Shown one piece after another: positions 15,158 through 24,683 of a stretch of 64,000 bases of DNA (its first letter is position 1; the number at the start of each line of letters is the position of its first letter). Both the position numbers and the translations under genes were made by a program. Source of the DNA: SHZL01 sp031362985 (GTDB lineage Bacteria > Pseudomonadota > Gammaproteobacteria > Xanthomonadales > SZUA-36); the NCBI GenBank assembly GCA_031362985.1, contig JANLTO010000157.1, positions 1 to 64,000 on the forward strand, in the 5' to 3' direction. A model generated the notes under the pieces. That model had not been told where the DNA came from and did no database searches. It saw only the letters and a list, made by a program, of their open reading frames with translations.

Positions 15158-16219
15158 TCAGGGTTGGACGTCGTGGCGGTTCAACTTGGTGATCGACCTC
15201 TCGGTGTAGAAGAGGGCAGGGTTTCCGTCTTCGTCAAGGACCAGTTCTCCCTCATCATCTACTTCACAGCAAGCGTCATAATGGGCATTGTTCACGTACA
15301 GGGACTCCCCCAAAAGGGCGCCGCTTGCAACTCCGCTCATATTGGGGTCGGTGATTTTCCCCACGAGCGTCCCAGTAAGCAGCCCCTTATCCAATTCCAC
15401 AACCTGGACCATGTCTTCTGCGGCGGTGTCGCCGGGGGTGATTATGTACAAGGTACGGTTGTGCATCACAAGGCCATCCAGGAAGCCGGTAAGAGGCGGA
15501 CTGACTTCGATTTCAACCACCTCGCCGGTGGCTGGATCTACCCGGTACAGCGCCGACAGGTTCGAGTGACCGATGATCAAGGTCTTCCCATCGGGCGTAG
15601 ATACAATGCCATTTCCTCCGCAACAGGGGTCAGTTTCAGGGTCAAGAATAAATTCGTCGGGCAAGTCTATTCTTGTAACACCGTCGGCATTGGGTGGAAG
15701 CCCGCCATTTCTGCCCAGTGGCAGCCGGTAGATATACGGCAGATAGGAATCGGTGAAGTAGGCAGCATCTTTGGTGATAGTGACATCGTTGGGTAACGAG
15801 AATTCATCATCAGGCCCCAATTGATACGTCTCTTTTACATCGCCGGTATCCGCGTCATAGACATGCGCGTTGCCGTGCACACAACCGGCAACAAACAGAT
15901 TGTTAGTGCGGGAATCGACACGCATCCCGAGCTTTAAACAATCCCACGGATCCGGAATTTCATCCGGGTTCAGAACTTCACCTGTCCCGCTGCGCAAGTC
16001 TACCTTGTAGATTGATCCATCGACTGAGCCGTTATAGGCGGTAGTTCCCTTGCCAATCGCGAACCCTTCAGGCCAGGACGCGTCCAGAGCATCAACTATA
16101 TGGGGGAAAGGCTTTTCGCCTGCGCTGGCCGAAAAGATTGGTAGCGCCAGCAGGATCACTGCGGAGATTGCCAGAACGGTTTGCTTGTTTGCGGTAATTT
16201 GTTGTTTCAACGTTTTCAC
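15158..16219 (-). CDS. Secreted SMP-30/gluconolactonase-like beta-propeller protein
   Basis: 353 residues with a signal peptide (TVLAISAVILLALPIFSASA, about 14-33). The mature part shows repeating blades typical of SMP-30/strictosidine-synthase-like propellers: EGFAIGKGTTAYNGSVDGSI, LPNDVTITKDAAYFTDSYLP, GNGIVSTPDGKTLIIGHSN and DGLVMHNRTLYIITP. Asn/Asp at the FTDS and GNGI positions could be calcium ligands. A CCGG (DPCCGG) and a DACCE cysteine pair are unusual. Likely a periplasmic lactonase or binding protein. Divergent from the membrane regulator gene at 16478, which may control it. Confidence 0.7.
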   Translation of the reverse strand: MKTLKQQITANKQTVLAISAVILLALPIFSASAGEKPFPHIVDALDASWPEGFAIGKGTTAYNGSVDGSIYKVDLRSGTGEVLNPDEIPDPWDCLKLGMRVDSRTNNLFVAGCVHGNAHVYDADTGDVKETYQLGPDDEFSLPNDVTITKDAAYFTDSYLPYIYRLPLGRNGGLPPNADGVTRIDLPDEFILDPETDPCCGGNGIVSTPDGKTLIIGHSNLSALYRVDPATGEVVEIEVSPPLTGFLDGLVMHNRTLYIITPGDTAAEDMVQVVELDKGLLTGTLVGKITDPNMSGVASGALLGESLYVNNAHYDACCEVDDEGELVLDEDGNPALFYTERSITKLNRHDVQP

Positions 16220-16477
16220 CCCTGTTTCGATGGTCTGAGTTACTGCCGCACTGGCAGCTGAGACTGGAGTGTTATGGATGACTCAACTAATTACCTGATG
16301 GAAACCTGATTTCGGCTGATGAAATGCTGATTATCTTATAAAAGACTGTTTTTCAATAGCTTAGGAACGAGGAAACAAGCAGTACTGGTTTGATGCTTTA
16401 AGCATCAGCAAAACCTGTGGGGCTCACTGCAGCGGTGGGTGTTATCAATTTAGTGCCTGATCGTTCAAAATGGCGCA
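16220..16477. promoter_or_regulatory. Divergent promoter region
   Basis: 258 bp between the propeller gene and the CadC-like regulator gene. It is AT-richer than its flanks (for example CTTATAAAAGACTG near 16335) and must hold both promoters. TGCTTTAAGCATCAGC at about 16392-16407 contains a small palindrome (GCTTTAAGC). No specific operator can be assigned. Confidence 0.35.
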
Positions 16478-18580
16478 ATGATCCTCCCTTCCGGCAATCC
16501 TGAGCGCCATGTATTCGGTCGCTGGCGCTTCAACGCCGACGTTGGCGATCTGTATGACGGGGACATCATCACTCGCCTGGAGCCCCGGGTGGCCAAGCTG
16601 CTGGTTCACTTCCTCGCCAACCAACACAAAGTCATCAGCCGCGATGAACTCATTGCCACGGTCTGGGAAAATCGTATCGTCTCGGACGATGCCATCAATC
16701 GTTGCGTTTCGATCATCCGGCAAATTCTCTCGCCGGAGGATAAAAACGCCTACATTGAAACCGTGGTGCGCAAGGGTTACCTCGCCCACTTTCCCCCTGC
16801 TCCGCAATCAGAGCCCCCCGGGGCGCAGCCGCCGCAAAGCCGCAAGTATCTGTTGCTTTCAGTTTTCGCCGGCGTCGCCGCAATAATCCTTTACATTGCC
16901 ATTGGCAAGGTTGGTGAATCAACCCGGGAAGTTCGTGAGCCAGCCAGCGCAGGACCGCCCATGGTAGCGGTGTTGCCGTTTACTTCCGCCGGCCAGGAAA
17001 GTGAAAGCGAGTTTTTTGCCAATGGCGTGCACAATGATCTCCTCACCCAGCTGACCAAATTGCAATCGATGCGCGTTATCTCCAGCACCTCGGTGATGGA
17101 ATATCGGAATACCGAGCACAACCTGCGCAAGATAGGCGAGGAACTGGGGGCCGATGTCATTCTGGAGGGTAGCGTGCAAATCGCCGCGAACCGGATACGC
17201 ATCAATGCGCAGTTGATAGACACACGAACCGACCAGCATCTGTGGGCCGAGAGCTACGACCGCGAATTGTCGCCGCTGAATATTTTCGATGTGCAAAGCG
17301 AGATCGCTCACGCCATAGCGGAGGAGTTGCACGCCACCCTGACGGCCCAGGACAGCCAGGCTTTGACACTGATCCCAACCGAGAATATGGCGGCCTACCG
17401 GGCCTACCATCGGGCGATGCAATATCGGAACGCGCCCGGAACTAACTTGAATGAACCGGAATATCGCCAGGCGCTGGAAGAGGCGGTAGACCTGGACCCG
17501 ACGTTCAGTCGCGCGTGGGCTGAACTGGTCAGCACTCTTGCGTACTTAAATATTGATGGTGATCATCCGGACATGACCCTACGTGCGGAGCAGGCATTGC
17601 AGCGCCTTCAGGCTGTCGCACCTGGCTCAGCTGACCTTCTGATCGGTCAGGCCGCCTACGTTTACTATGCCTTGAAAGATTACGATCGCGCACACGACAT
17701 CATTTCCCAGGCGCTGACCATGAACCCAAGCGACGTTAACGCCGTGCAACTGAGATCCTGGATTGAACGCCGGCAGGGAGATTTCGATGCCTTCGTGGAT
17801 TCGCGGAAAGAAGCACGCAGATTGGACCCTCGGAATCCGGTCTTGACAGCCAACGTATTGAACGGGCTGCTACTAACACACCGATATGACGAGGCTTGGG
17901 CGGAGACGGAGAGGTCCCCACTGGAGAGTTTTCAAACCGGCTACACTCAGAATCTTCTCCTGTTTCGTAAACATCGGGATTTCAAACGCTTGCAGAAATC
18001 GATGCGCGAGTTATGTCATTTATTTCAAGAGCCAGACTGCGGGTGGGACACCCACATTGCTATTCGGGACTACCTGGGGGCTTTGGCTTCATTAGACCAG
18101 CCAAAAGATGGATTTGAGAGGCCCGTCATTTCGGAAAATAATCAACGCCGATTACTCACCTACTGGTTAATGAATGACGACGCACTCCTCAGGCAAGAAT
18201 TGGTTCAGTGGCAGGGCCAACTAAAAAAGGATAGCGAAGATGCAGGTGACTTCCAGCCGCGCCAACCGTTGATCGAACTTGCGTTGCTGGCAGGCATACA
18301 AGGCAATGCCGATGAGTCCGGGCAATTGATTGAGCGCTGGCTGCGCCAGCAACCCATCGATTGGGCGGAGCGTTCTGTTACAAGACATGTAGCCTGCCGG
18401 GTCCTTGGGATGATCGCGGCAACGCAGGCTGCAGTGAAGTGCATTCGAGACGGGCTTGCGGAGCCGAGTTATGTCACGCCGTTTTTGGAACCCTATCTGC
18501 CGTTTTACGACCCGGTGCGGAACGAACCGGAGTTCATGGAAATGCTGGCCGATATCGACGCGGGCGGGCCATTGAGATAA
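16478..18580 (+). CDS. Membrane-anchored CadC-like regulator with TPRs
   Basis: 700 residues. Residues about 10-105 form an OmpR/CadC-type winged helix (LEPRVAKLLVHFLANQHKVI, then SRDELIATVWENRIVSDDAINRC). One membrane span follows at about 127-148 (KYLLLSVFAGVAAIILYIAI). The periplasmic part starts with a TolB-like adenylate-cyclase-associated segment (MVAVLPFTSAG, GADVILEGSVQIAANRIRIN) and continues with several TPRs from about 300 on. This layout fits one-component signalling: an outer signal is sensed by the periplasmic part and transmitted to the DNA-binding head. The divergent propeller gene is the obvious candidate target. Confidence 0.78.
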   Translation: MILPSGNPERHVFGRWRFNADVGDLYDGDIITRLEPRVAKLLVHFLANQHKVISRDELIATVWENRIVSDDAINRCVSIIRQILSPEDKNAYIETVVRKGYLAHFPPAPQSEPPGAQPPQSRKYLLLSVFAGVAAIILYIAIGKVGESTREVREPASAGPPMVAVLPFTSAGQESESEFFANGVHNDLLTQLTKLQSMRVISSTSVMEYRNTEHNLRKIGEELGADVILEGSVQIAANRIRINAQLIDTRTDQHLWAESYDRELSPLNIFDVQSEIAHAIAEELHATLTAQDSQALTLIPTENMAAYRAYHRAMQYRNAPGTNLNEPEYRQALEEAVDLDPTFSRAWAELVSTLAYLNIDGDHPDMTLRAEQALQRLQAVAPGSADLLIGQAAYVYYALKDYDRAHDIISQALTMNPSDVNAVQLRSWIERRQGDFDAFVDSRKEARRLDPRNPVLTANVLNGLLLTHRYDEAWAETERSPLESFQTGYTQNLLLFRKHRDFKRLQKSMRELCHLFQEPDCGWDTHIAIRDYLGALASLDQPKDGFERPVISENNQRRLLTYWLMNDDALLRQELVQWQGQLKKDSEDAGDFQPRQPLIELALLAGIQGNADESGQLIERWLRQQPIDWAERSVTRHVACRVLGMIAATQAAVKCIRDGLAEPSYVTPFLEPYLPFYDPVRNEPEFMEMLADIDAGGPLR

Positions 18581-18591
18581 AACACTCCCCG

Positions 18592-18741
18592 GCACCAGGC
18601 GTCCGCAAGGGTTTCCGCTTCGACGGTGAGGATATCCAGGCAACCCGGAAGTTCCTGACCTATCTCGGCAACGACCGTTTTCCGCTTTTCAACAAGGTCG
18701 AAGCAGTGGGGTTACCGGAGTTTCTTGAGGGCTTGAACTGA
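18592..18741 (+). pseudogene. 3' remnant of an unidentified gene upstream of yhhN
   Basis: A frame ending TGA 18739-18741 reads PGVRKGFRFDGEDIQATRKF, then LTYLGNDRFPLFNKVEAVGL and PEFLEGLN. It looks like a genuine protein C-terminus, but no start or N-terminal part is present: the regulator gene ends only 11 bp upstream. The 1-bp gap to yhhN suggests the lost gene was once its operon partner. No family recognised. Confidence 0.35.
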
Positions 18742-18742
18742 A

Positions 18743-19381
18743 ATGCTTTTACCTTTGACCTTAACCATCGCCTGCCTGCTTGCTGTCGCAGGACTGGTCG
18801 TGGCTGAACTGAAGCAACTGCGCATCCCCAAACTGCTGGGTAAAGTTGCAGCCAGCACGGCTTTCGTATTACTTGCTCTCTCCTTGCATGCGACGGATTC
18901 AACCTACGGTCAAATCGTCCTTGTCGCCCTGGCTCTCAGCTGGATGGGCGATGTCTGCCTTCTATCGGAGCGCAGTACACTGTTTCTGTCGGGCCTGGCC
19001 TTGTTCCTCCTTGCCCATATTGCCTTCTCGGTGGCATTCGCTTCCGGTGCGCTTAATGTTCCCGCCGGTGTGGCAGGTCTTGTCCTGATGTCAGTTATCG
19101 GCGCAGTCACACTGCGGTGGCTTTGGTGTCACCTGGGCACTTTCAATAAGGTAGCGGTCAGCGCCTATGTTTTTGCTATAGTCATCATGTGTTCCCTGGC
19201 AGTCGCCCATAGCGCCGCCTCCGGTTCACTTTTGTTTGGGATTGGCGCGCTGGTATTCGCCGCGTCCGACATATCAGTCGCGCGTGATCGCTTTGTTACG
19301 CCGGGCTTTGCCAACAAGGCCTGGGGACTTCCGGCTTACTATTCTGCGCAGCTATTGTTTGCCTGGTCGGTCGCGCAATAA
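18743..19381 (+). CDS. YhhN family membrane protein (lysoplasmalogenase-like)
   Basis: 212 residues with seven or eight hydrophobic spans and typical YhhN/TMEM86 features: LLGKVAASTAFVLLALSLHA, LALSWMGDVCLLSE (the conserved GD pair), a central LRWLW turn and the C-terminal IGALVFAASDISVARDRFV and LPAYYSAQLLFAW. Eukaryotic relatives hydrolyse the vinyl-ether bond of lysoplasmalogens; the bacterial substrate is less certain. The first 32 codons exist as a second copy at 14966. A gene remnant ends immediately upstream. Confidence 0.83.
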   Translation: MLLPLTLTIACLLAVAGLVVAELKQLRIPKLLGKVAASTAFVLLALSLHATDSTYGQIVLVALALSWMGDVCLLSERSTLFLSGLALFLLAHIAFSVAFASGALNVPAGVAGLVLMSVIGAVTLRWLWCHLGTFNKVAVSAYVFAIVIMCSLAVAHSAASGSLLFGIGALVFAASDISVARDRFVTPGFANKAWGLPAYYSAQLLFAWSVAQ

Positions 19382-19449
19382 GCTAAAATCCGCATAATGC
19401 ATCTGAATTTTTTCCGCAATACGGGACATTGCCTGAAACGGGACTTTCC

Positions 19450-20439
19450 ATGAAAAGCATAAGAATAGTCGGTTTGATACTCGTCGGGCTCGTTCTGGCC
19501 ACGGGAGTGTCTTTAGCACAAAGCCTGGACCCCGCGGTTTCCCAAGCCGATGCAACAACCCCGGTTGCAGCGCCCTCGCAGGCAGCGCCACAGGCCACTA
19601 CGCAGGCCCCCATGCAGGCCCTTGTGCAGGATTTGGCAGCGGAAGAATCTGTGGTCCTGGTTGGCGCCGGTGATATTGCGAACTGCGAAGTGGGCGATGG
19701 CCACATGGCGACGGCGCGCGTACTCGATGACATCCCCGGCACCGTCTTTACCATGGGCGACCACGCGTACCCGAACGGATCCAAGGAAAGCTTTGGCGAG
19801 TGTTACAACCTTTCCTGGGGCCGCCACAAGGCACGCACCAGACCTTCGGTTGGGAACCACGACATCAAGACCAAAAACGGCATGCCGTATTACGATTATT
19901 TTGGCGCAGCCGCCGGCCCCCGGGGACTCGGTTACTACAGCTACAACCTCGGAGCCTGGCACATCATCTCGCTCAACAGCAGTATCGCAATGGACCGCAA
20001 GTCCAAGCAGCTCAAGTGGCTGCGCAAGGACCTGGCTGAAAACCCAAGCACCTGCACGCTGGCCTACTGGCACATTCCACTGTTCTCGTCGGGAGGACAT
20101 GGTGACCATCCGGAATTGCTTCTCGACACGTGGCGGATCCTGCATGAGGCCGGGGTTGACGTGGTGGTCAACGGGCATGACCACGACTACGAACGCTTCG
20201 CGCCGCAGGATCCCAAGGGCAAGCCCGATCCGCAGCGTGGCATCCGGGAGTTTGTGGTAGGCACCGGCGGCGGCGGCGTATACGCTTTCAGGGAAGTAGC
20301 GGAAAACAGCGAAATCCGGCAAAACCAGTCCTATGGCGTGATCAAGTTCACTCTGCAGCCGGACAGCTATGACTGGGAATTCGTGACGGCCAAGGGCGAA
20401 CCCTTCGAAGACAAAGGAACCGGGCAGTGCGTGCCCTGA
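19450..20439 (+). CDS. Secreted metallophosphoesterase
   Basis: 329 residues; signal peptide at about 1-24 (VGLILVGLVLATGVSLA), then a low-complexity Ala/Gln/Pro linker (QAAPQATTQAPMQA). The calcineurin-like core shows all metal motifs in order: GAGDIANC, MGDHAYPNG, SVGNHD, YWHIPLFS and NGHDHDYERF. Overall layout resembles purple-acid-phosphatase-like secreted phosphatases and phosphodiesterases. A TTG at 19429 is possible but ATG 19450 gives a proper signal peptide. Likely role is periplasmic or extracellular phosphate release. Confidence 0.83.
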   Translation: MKSIRIVGLILVGLVLATGVSLAQSLDPAVSQADATTPVAAPSQAAPQATTQAPMQALVQDLAAEESVVLVGAGDIANCEVGDGHMATARVLDDIPGTVFTMGDHAYPNGSKESFGECYNLSWGRHKARTRPSVGNHDIKTKNGMPYYDYFGAAAGPRGLGYYSYNLGAWHIISLNSSIAMDRKSKQLKWLRKDLAENPSTCTLAYWHIPLFSSGGHGDHPELLLDTWRILHEAGVDVVVNGHDHDYERFAPQDPKGKPDPQRGIREFVVGTGGGGVYAFREVAENSEIRQNQSYGVIKFTLQPDSYDWEFVTAKGEPFEDKGTGQCVP

Positions 20440-20648
20440 AATCCCGCACGGTGTCACCTGGATCCGGGCACTCGACCTTCCGTTCCACATCCGCACGCAT
20501 ACCCCGGCCGGTGTACCTCTGGATTCCGAAAAGATCGTATATACTTTCCGTCCACGCAGCATAGGTGCGCCACCCTGTCTGCAAGCAGCCCAGGGCGCCA
20601 TGAATGCCTGTACTTTCGAGCTGTACAAAACTACATCTGGAGACTGCC

Positions 20649-21110
20649 GTGAAAAAGCTCGTCGCTGCACTGATCAATTGGCCACAACACATCGGAGATG
20701 CCATCGGCTGGGTCGGGCCACTTGCTGCCCGTATGGTCGTCGGCTGGGTGTTTTTTTCCAGTGGCTGGAGCCACCTGCACGACCCTGGTTTCGTCGACAC
20801 GTTCGCAGACACTGGGATTCCGTGGCCGGACCTGCTGCTGCCGCTTTCCTCGTGGGTTGAATTTATCGGCGGTGCCATGATGCTGGCCGGGTTGTTCACG
20901 CGCATCGCGGCAGTGCCGCTTGCGATCAACATGCTCGTTGCGATTCGGGCCGTGCTTTGGGACCGGGTTGACACACTCGGCGACTTCCTCATCCTCGACG
21001 AAACCGCCTATTTCGCCATCTTTGTTTGGCTGGCCGCGGCAGGTGCCGGTTCGGTGTCCATGGACCACCTGCTACAGAAATTTTCGGGTCAGGGTAAAGT
21101 GCCAGGATAA
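20649..21110 (+). CDS. DoxX family membrane protein
   Basis: 153 residues starting at GTG 20649 behind GGAG. Four membrane spans and the DoxX pattern are visible: RMVVGWVFFSSGWSHLHDPG, then WPDLLLPLSSWVEFIGGAMM and LAGLFTRIAAVPLAINMLVA. Family members are small quinone-interacting or redox-associated membrane proteins; the precise role is unknown. The 3' end runs into a GGGTCAGGGTAAAG repeat-like sequence, which may have replaced the original last codons. Confidence 0.8.
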   Translation: MKKLVAALINWPQHIGDAIGWVGPLAARMVVGWVFFSSGWSHLHDPGFVDTFADTGIPWPDLLLPLSSWVEFIGGAMMLAGLFTRIAAVPLAINMLVAIRAVLWDRVDTLGDFLILDETAYFAIFVWLAAAGAGSVSMDHLLQKFSGQGKVPG

Positions 21111-21220
21111 ACCTGACATTTTTGTTGGGTTAACTGAGGCGTAGAGAAGTCAATCGTCGCTGCGGATTCTTCCCGGGGGCGTTCCACGCTAATGCATGCA
21201 TTACTTGACAAGGACTCACC

Positions 21221-21778
21221 ATGGCTTTTTTCAGCTGGCTGAATGACGATTCCGATATTACCGCCGTCCTGTTCCACAACCCCAAGCGTTTCAATCCGGT
21301 GAATGCCGCCACACAGAACATTCTACGCGGGCCGGGAGAACTGAGTGTCGCTCAGCGTGAATTTGTGGCGGCCTACGTTTCCGGATTGAACGCATGTTCT
21401 TTCTGTCGCGGAGGCCATACCGCAGTAGCGGCTGTATACGGAGTCGATGCAGAACAGATAGAAATGGCGGTAACGGACCTGGAATTGGCTAAGGTCGATG
21501 AGAAAATGAAACCGGTGCTACGCATGGTGCGCAAGTTGACGGTTTCTCCAGCCCAGGTGGGTCAAACCGATATCGATGCAATTACCGCCGCCGGCTGGAA
21601 TGAAGAAACCGCGCATGATGCGATCACCATCTGTGCCCTGTTCAATTATTACAACCGTTTGCTGGACGGCCACGGCATCAAAGGAAGTGCGGAAAAGGCC
21701 GCGAATTCGGCCAGGTTCCTGTCGAAGTTTGGCTACAAAATTCCGTGGTTCGTGCGCTTTCTTGCCCGGCGGCGCTGA
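21221..21778 (+). CDS. AhpD-like / carboxymuconolactone decarboxylase family protein
   Basis: 185 residues. The redox motif CSFCRGGH (CxxC plus His, around residues 67-74) within LNACSFCRGGHTAVAAVYGV is typical of alkylhydroperoxidase AhpD-core proteins of the peroxidase-related subgroup. The C-terminal WNEETAHDAITICALFNYYN is also characteristic. It probably reduces peroxides through the Cys pair, with an unknown electron donor. Cytosolic, single gene with an AAGGAC ribosome site. Confidence 0.85.
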   Translation: MAFFSWLNDDSDITAVLFHNPKRFNPVNAATQNILRGPGELSVAQREFVAAYVSGLNACSFCRGGHTAVAAVYGVDAEQIEMAVTDLELAKVDEKMKPVLRMVRKLTVSPAQVGQTDIDAITAAGWNEETAHDAITICALFNYYNRLLDGHGIKGSAEKAANSARFLSKFGYKIPWFVRFLARRR

Positions 21779-21966
21779 TTCTCATCGGCAAGCAGGTGTC
21801 CGCCGTGTTTTCTTACGGTGTGAGCATGAGCGTTGAGACAATCTCGAGACGATGGATGCCGCCCGATTTCTGAAAATTCGGGGTCTACTGAGGCACGATC
21901 CAGGATCGCAGGTTCAGGTTTAAGTGCACTTATCCGATGATCGGTTGTTCCTTCAATCGCGAAGAT

Positions 21967-24543
21967 TCAAAACTCCCACAGTATGCCTATGGCGGGAATG
22001 ATAGGGAGCCAGTTGTCATAGACGGCATCGAGGGAGACACCGCCCTGTTCTTCTTCAACGGTGTCGTAATCTACGCAACAGTGGTTCTGGCGGTTGGTCA
22101 GGTTGGTGACTTCAAAAAAGGCCGACAACTGGCCTTTCTTCACCTGGAAGTCACGGCTGACACGGAAATCAAGGGAACCGTAGGTGTTCAACTGCTCCGC
22201 GTTGCGCGGCCCCGGGATCGGGAAATATTCATCATCTTCCTCGTCGTAACCCAGCGTCAAACCAGTTGTAGGCCAGCCCGTATGTAAGTTCAGAGCCACG
22301 CCTACCTCCCATGGTCCACGTTCCCAGGCAATACCACCTTGCAGGGCGTATAGCTGGTCCCAACTACGCTTTTGATTGACACCGCTAATCAGGTCGGTCG
22401 CTCGTGACACGGTCGCCGTCACCCACCAGTTAACTTCGCTGTCGCCGCGATATTCCAGCGTCGCTTCCATACCCTGGGCGCGAGCCGAGACGGGATCCAG
22501 CCGTACGCGGTCAGGTTCAGTTTCCGGAATGAGGGCCAGCGAGTCGAACAGGTTTTCAAAACGGGGGCTCATGCGATCGTAGTTTTTCATATAGGCCTCC
22601 AGCCGCAGCCGGTAGCCATCCTGCGAACGATATTGCAGCCCGGCGATCCAGTGGTTGGCTCGTTGCGGCGGGTTAAAGGTACTGACACCGTCCTCAACCT
22701 GTAACTGCTGGATGGCCTGCGACTGGTAATAGCGGCCCCAGGTCAGCCGCAGGTCAATGTCCGGACCGATATCCTGTAACAGACTGACGCGCGGACTGAC
22801 CTGGTTGTGGAACACCGGATCGGTGTAGGTCTGTCGATCCCAGCGCAGGCCCAATTCCAGTGCGGTCGCTGGCAGCAGGCTCCAACGATCGGATATGAAT
22901 AGGGCGTAAGTGTTGCCGACCGGTGCAGCATCCACTGCAGTCAATGTGGGGTTTTCAACACCAGGATAATTGGCATAGAACGATAGATATTCTGCCGCAG
23001 AGCGGAAGTAGTAATCCGCCTTCTGCCGGGAGAAAGCAGACCCCCAGCGCAGCAGATGGCCCGAAATCCCTTCGTAGCGCCAATCCAGGTTAAGGCCAAA
23101 CACATTGGAATCACGATCATTGTCCACTGCAGCAATCATTTGATCCGCATCATTGACCTCTGCCGTGTGGCTGTTCCCGAGCTGGCTGTACGAAACCACC
23201 GCGGAACTGGCCAGTTCGGGCGTCCAGTCGGTCTCGAGCAATAGCCACACGTTTAGGTTGTGCGTGCTGCTGTAGGAGCGTTCCAACTCGGCCGGGTCAC
23301 TTTCGAGCACCACTTCGATCTGGTCGTCTGCGTAGAGGCCGTTGAGCGACAACCGGCTTGTCTCCGACAGGTTGATGCCGATTTCGGTGAAGGCGTCAAA
23401 GTAGCGGGGGGTGCCGAGGTCATTCGGCAAAAAATATTCGAGATTACTGCGGCGTGCTGACACCAGCCAGTCGACCTTGCTGCCTGCGCTGAACCCGCTG
23501 AACAAGGCCGATGTGTTGTAAACGCTCAAGCCCAGTTCCGTTTGGCGCGACCGGTCCGGGCGTTGCGAATCGAGTAGCAGAACCCCGCTCATACTGTCGC
23601 CGTAGAGCGCCGGAAATCCACCCGTGTAGGCCTCGACACCTGCTACAGCACGGGCATCGATGGTGCTGAAAATGTTGTGGAAATTGCGAATATGGAAAGG
23701 GTCAAGCAGCCGCAGGCCATTCAAATAGATGGTGTTTTCATCGGACTCACCTCCACGAAAATGTGATCGGGACGATAAGCCTCCGGCAGCTGCCCCCGGC
23801 AGGCGTTGAACCGAGCGGACCGGGTCTTCTCCCAGATCTGGCAAAGCCGAAATAGCACTTTGGTCAATAAAGAACTGCGAATTGGAAAACAGAATGTAGC
23901 GGCTGGCCGAAACGCTCACCTGCTCCAGTTCAGGCGGGACCGCTTGAAGTTCCACCGTCATGGTTCGCGCCTGTCCATCCGCAAGCTCAATATGATGCCG
24001 TTCGGTGCGGTAACCGGCGCAGGCGATTTCGATCTCGTAGCGGCCAATTTTCAGCCCGTCAAGCCGGTAGCTCCCGGGAGCAGTCATGTGTTCGGCCGGC
24101 AGAGCGGGCTGGCCGGTAATGGAGACTATTCCCTGCTCTGGCAGTTCGCGGTAGTTGCTGATTGTGACGAACAGAGTTGTGGTGACCGCAGGCGCCGTGG
24201 GTACATTGGGTGCGCGGACCACCAGGTACAGGCCATCCAGTTGCTGCAAATCGAGGCCGTTTGCCTGTAAGACCTCACGCAGGCGGGCTATTTGCCCTGC
24301 CGGGGCTGGTTCCTGCCGGACCATGAGATCCGGACCCACCAGGTTCGTGGTATAGACCAATGGCAAACCACCGGCGCTGAGCTCTTGCAACACATCAGCG
24401 ATACTGCGCCCCTGCCACCGATCCGGCATTTCGGACTCGTCTTCCGCTTGCAGCGGGCTGCAGAGAAAAAAGGCGAAACACAGCAGTGTGATCAGCAAAT
24501 ATCGAAGCCGATGCGTCCCAGACCTGATTACCGCATGCACCAC
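21967..24543 (-). CDS. TonB-dependent receptor with STN signalling domain
   Basis: 858 residues: signal peptide (LLITLLCFAFFLCSPLQA), secretin/TonB short N-terminal (STN) domain about 35-105 (RSIADVLQELSAGGLPLVYT), a carboxypeptidase-like beta domain about 125-200, plug from about 205 (LPDLGEDPVRSVQRLPGAAA) and a 22-strand barrel ending in a Trp-Glu-Phe. It is the third gene behind the sigma factor and FecR genes, so an outer ligand should both be imported and trigger the sigma factor. Ligand unknown. The plug motif order resembles receptors other than classic siderophore types. Confidence 0.87.
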   Translation of the reverse strand: MVHAVIRSGTHRLRYLLITLLCFAFFLCSPLQAEDESEMPDRWQGRSIADVLQELSAGGLPLVYTTNLVGPDLMVRQEPAPAGQIARLREVLQANGLDLQQLDGLYLVVRAPNVPTAPAVTTTLFVTISNYRELPEQGIVSITGQPALPAEHMTAPGSYRLDGLKIGRYEIEIACAGYRTERHHIELADGQARTMTVELQAVPPELEQVSVSASRYILFSNSQFFIDQSAISALPDLGEDPVRSVQRLPGAAAGGLSSRSHFRGGESDENTIYLNGLRLLDPFHIRNFHNIFSTIDARAVAGVEAYTGGFPALYGDSMSGVLLLDSQRPDRSRQTELGLSVYNTSALFSGFSAGSKVDWLVSARRSNLEYFLPNDLGTPRYFDAFTEIGINLSETSRLSLNGLYADDQIEVVLESDPAELERSYSSTHNLNVWLLLETDWTPELASSAVVSYSQLGNSHTAEVNDADQMIAAVDNDRDSNVFGLNLDWRYEGISGHLLRWGSAFSRQKADYYFRSAAEYLSFYANYPGVENPTLTAVDAAPVGNTYALFISDRWSLLPATALELGLRWDRQTYTDPVFHNQVSPRVSLLQDIGPDIDLRLTWGRYYQSQAIQQLQVEDGVSTFNPPQRANHWIAGLQYRSQDGYRLRLEAYMKNYDRMSPRFENLFDSLALIPETEPDRVRLDPVSARAQGMEATLEYRGDSEVNWWVTATVSRATDLISGVNQKRSWDQLYALQGGIAWERGPWEVGVALNLHTGWPTTGLTLGYDEEDDEYFPIPGPRNAEQLNTYGSLDFRVSRDFQVKKGQLSAFFEVTNLTNRQNHCCVDYDTVEEEQGGVSLDAVYDNWLPIIPAIGILWEF

Positions 24544-24683
24544 CCTGTTATTCCATGCCAGGAGACCAGGTCAAGTATATACGCGTCTCGCTGCCCTCCT
24601 CCTGCCTGCGACCCAGGGGCTCGCTAAGTGCTGCGTCGTTACGCTGGAGGACGAAAGTACTCTGCGGGTGTGCAACCAGAGAT

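Noticed and set aside
19513..20670. 385-codon minus-strand frame
   Set aside because: Antisense to the metallophosphoesterase with all its metal motifs; composition is that of a shadow frame with no signal or domain.
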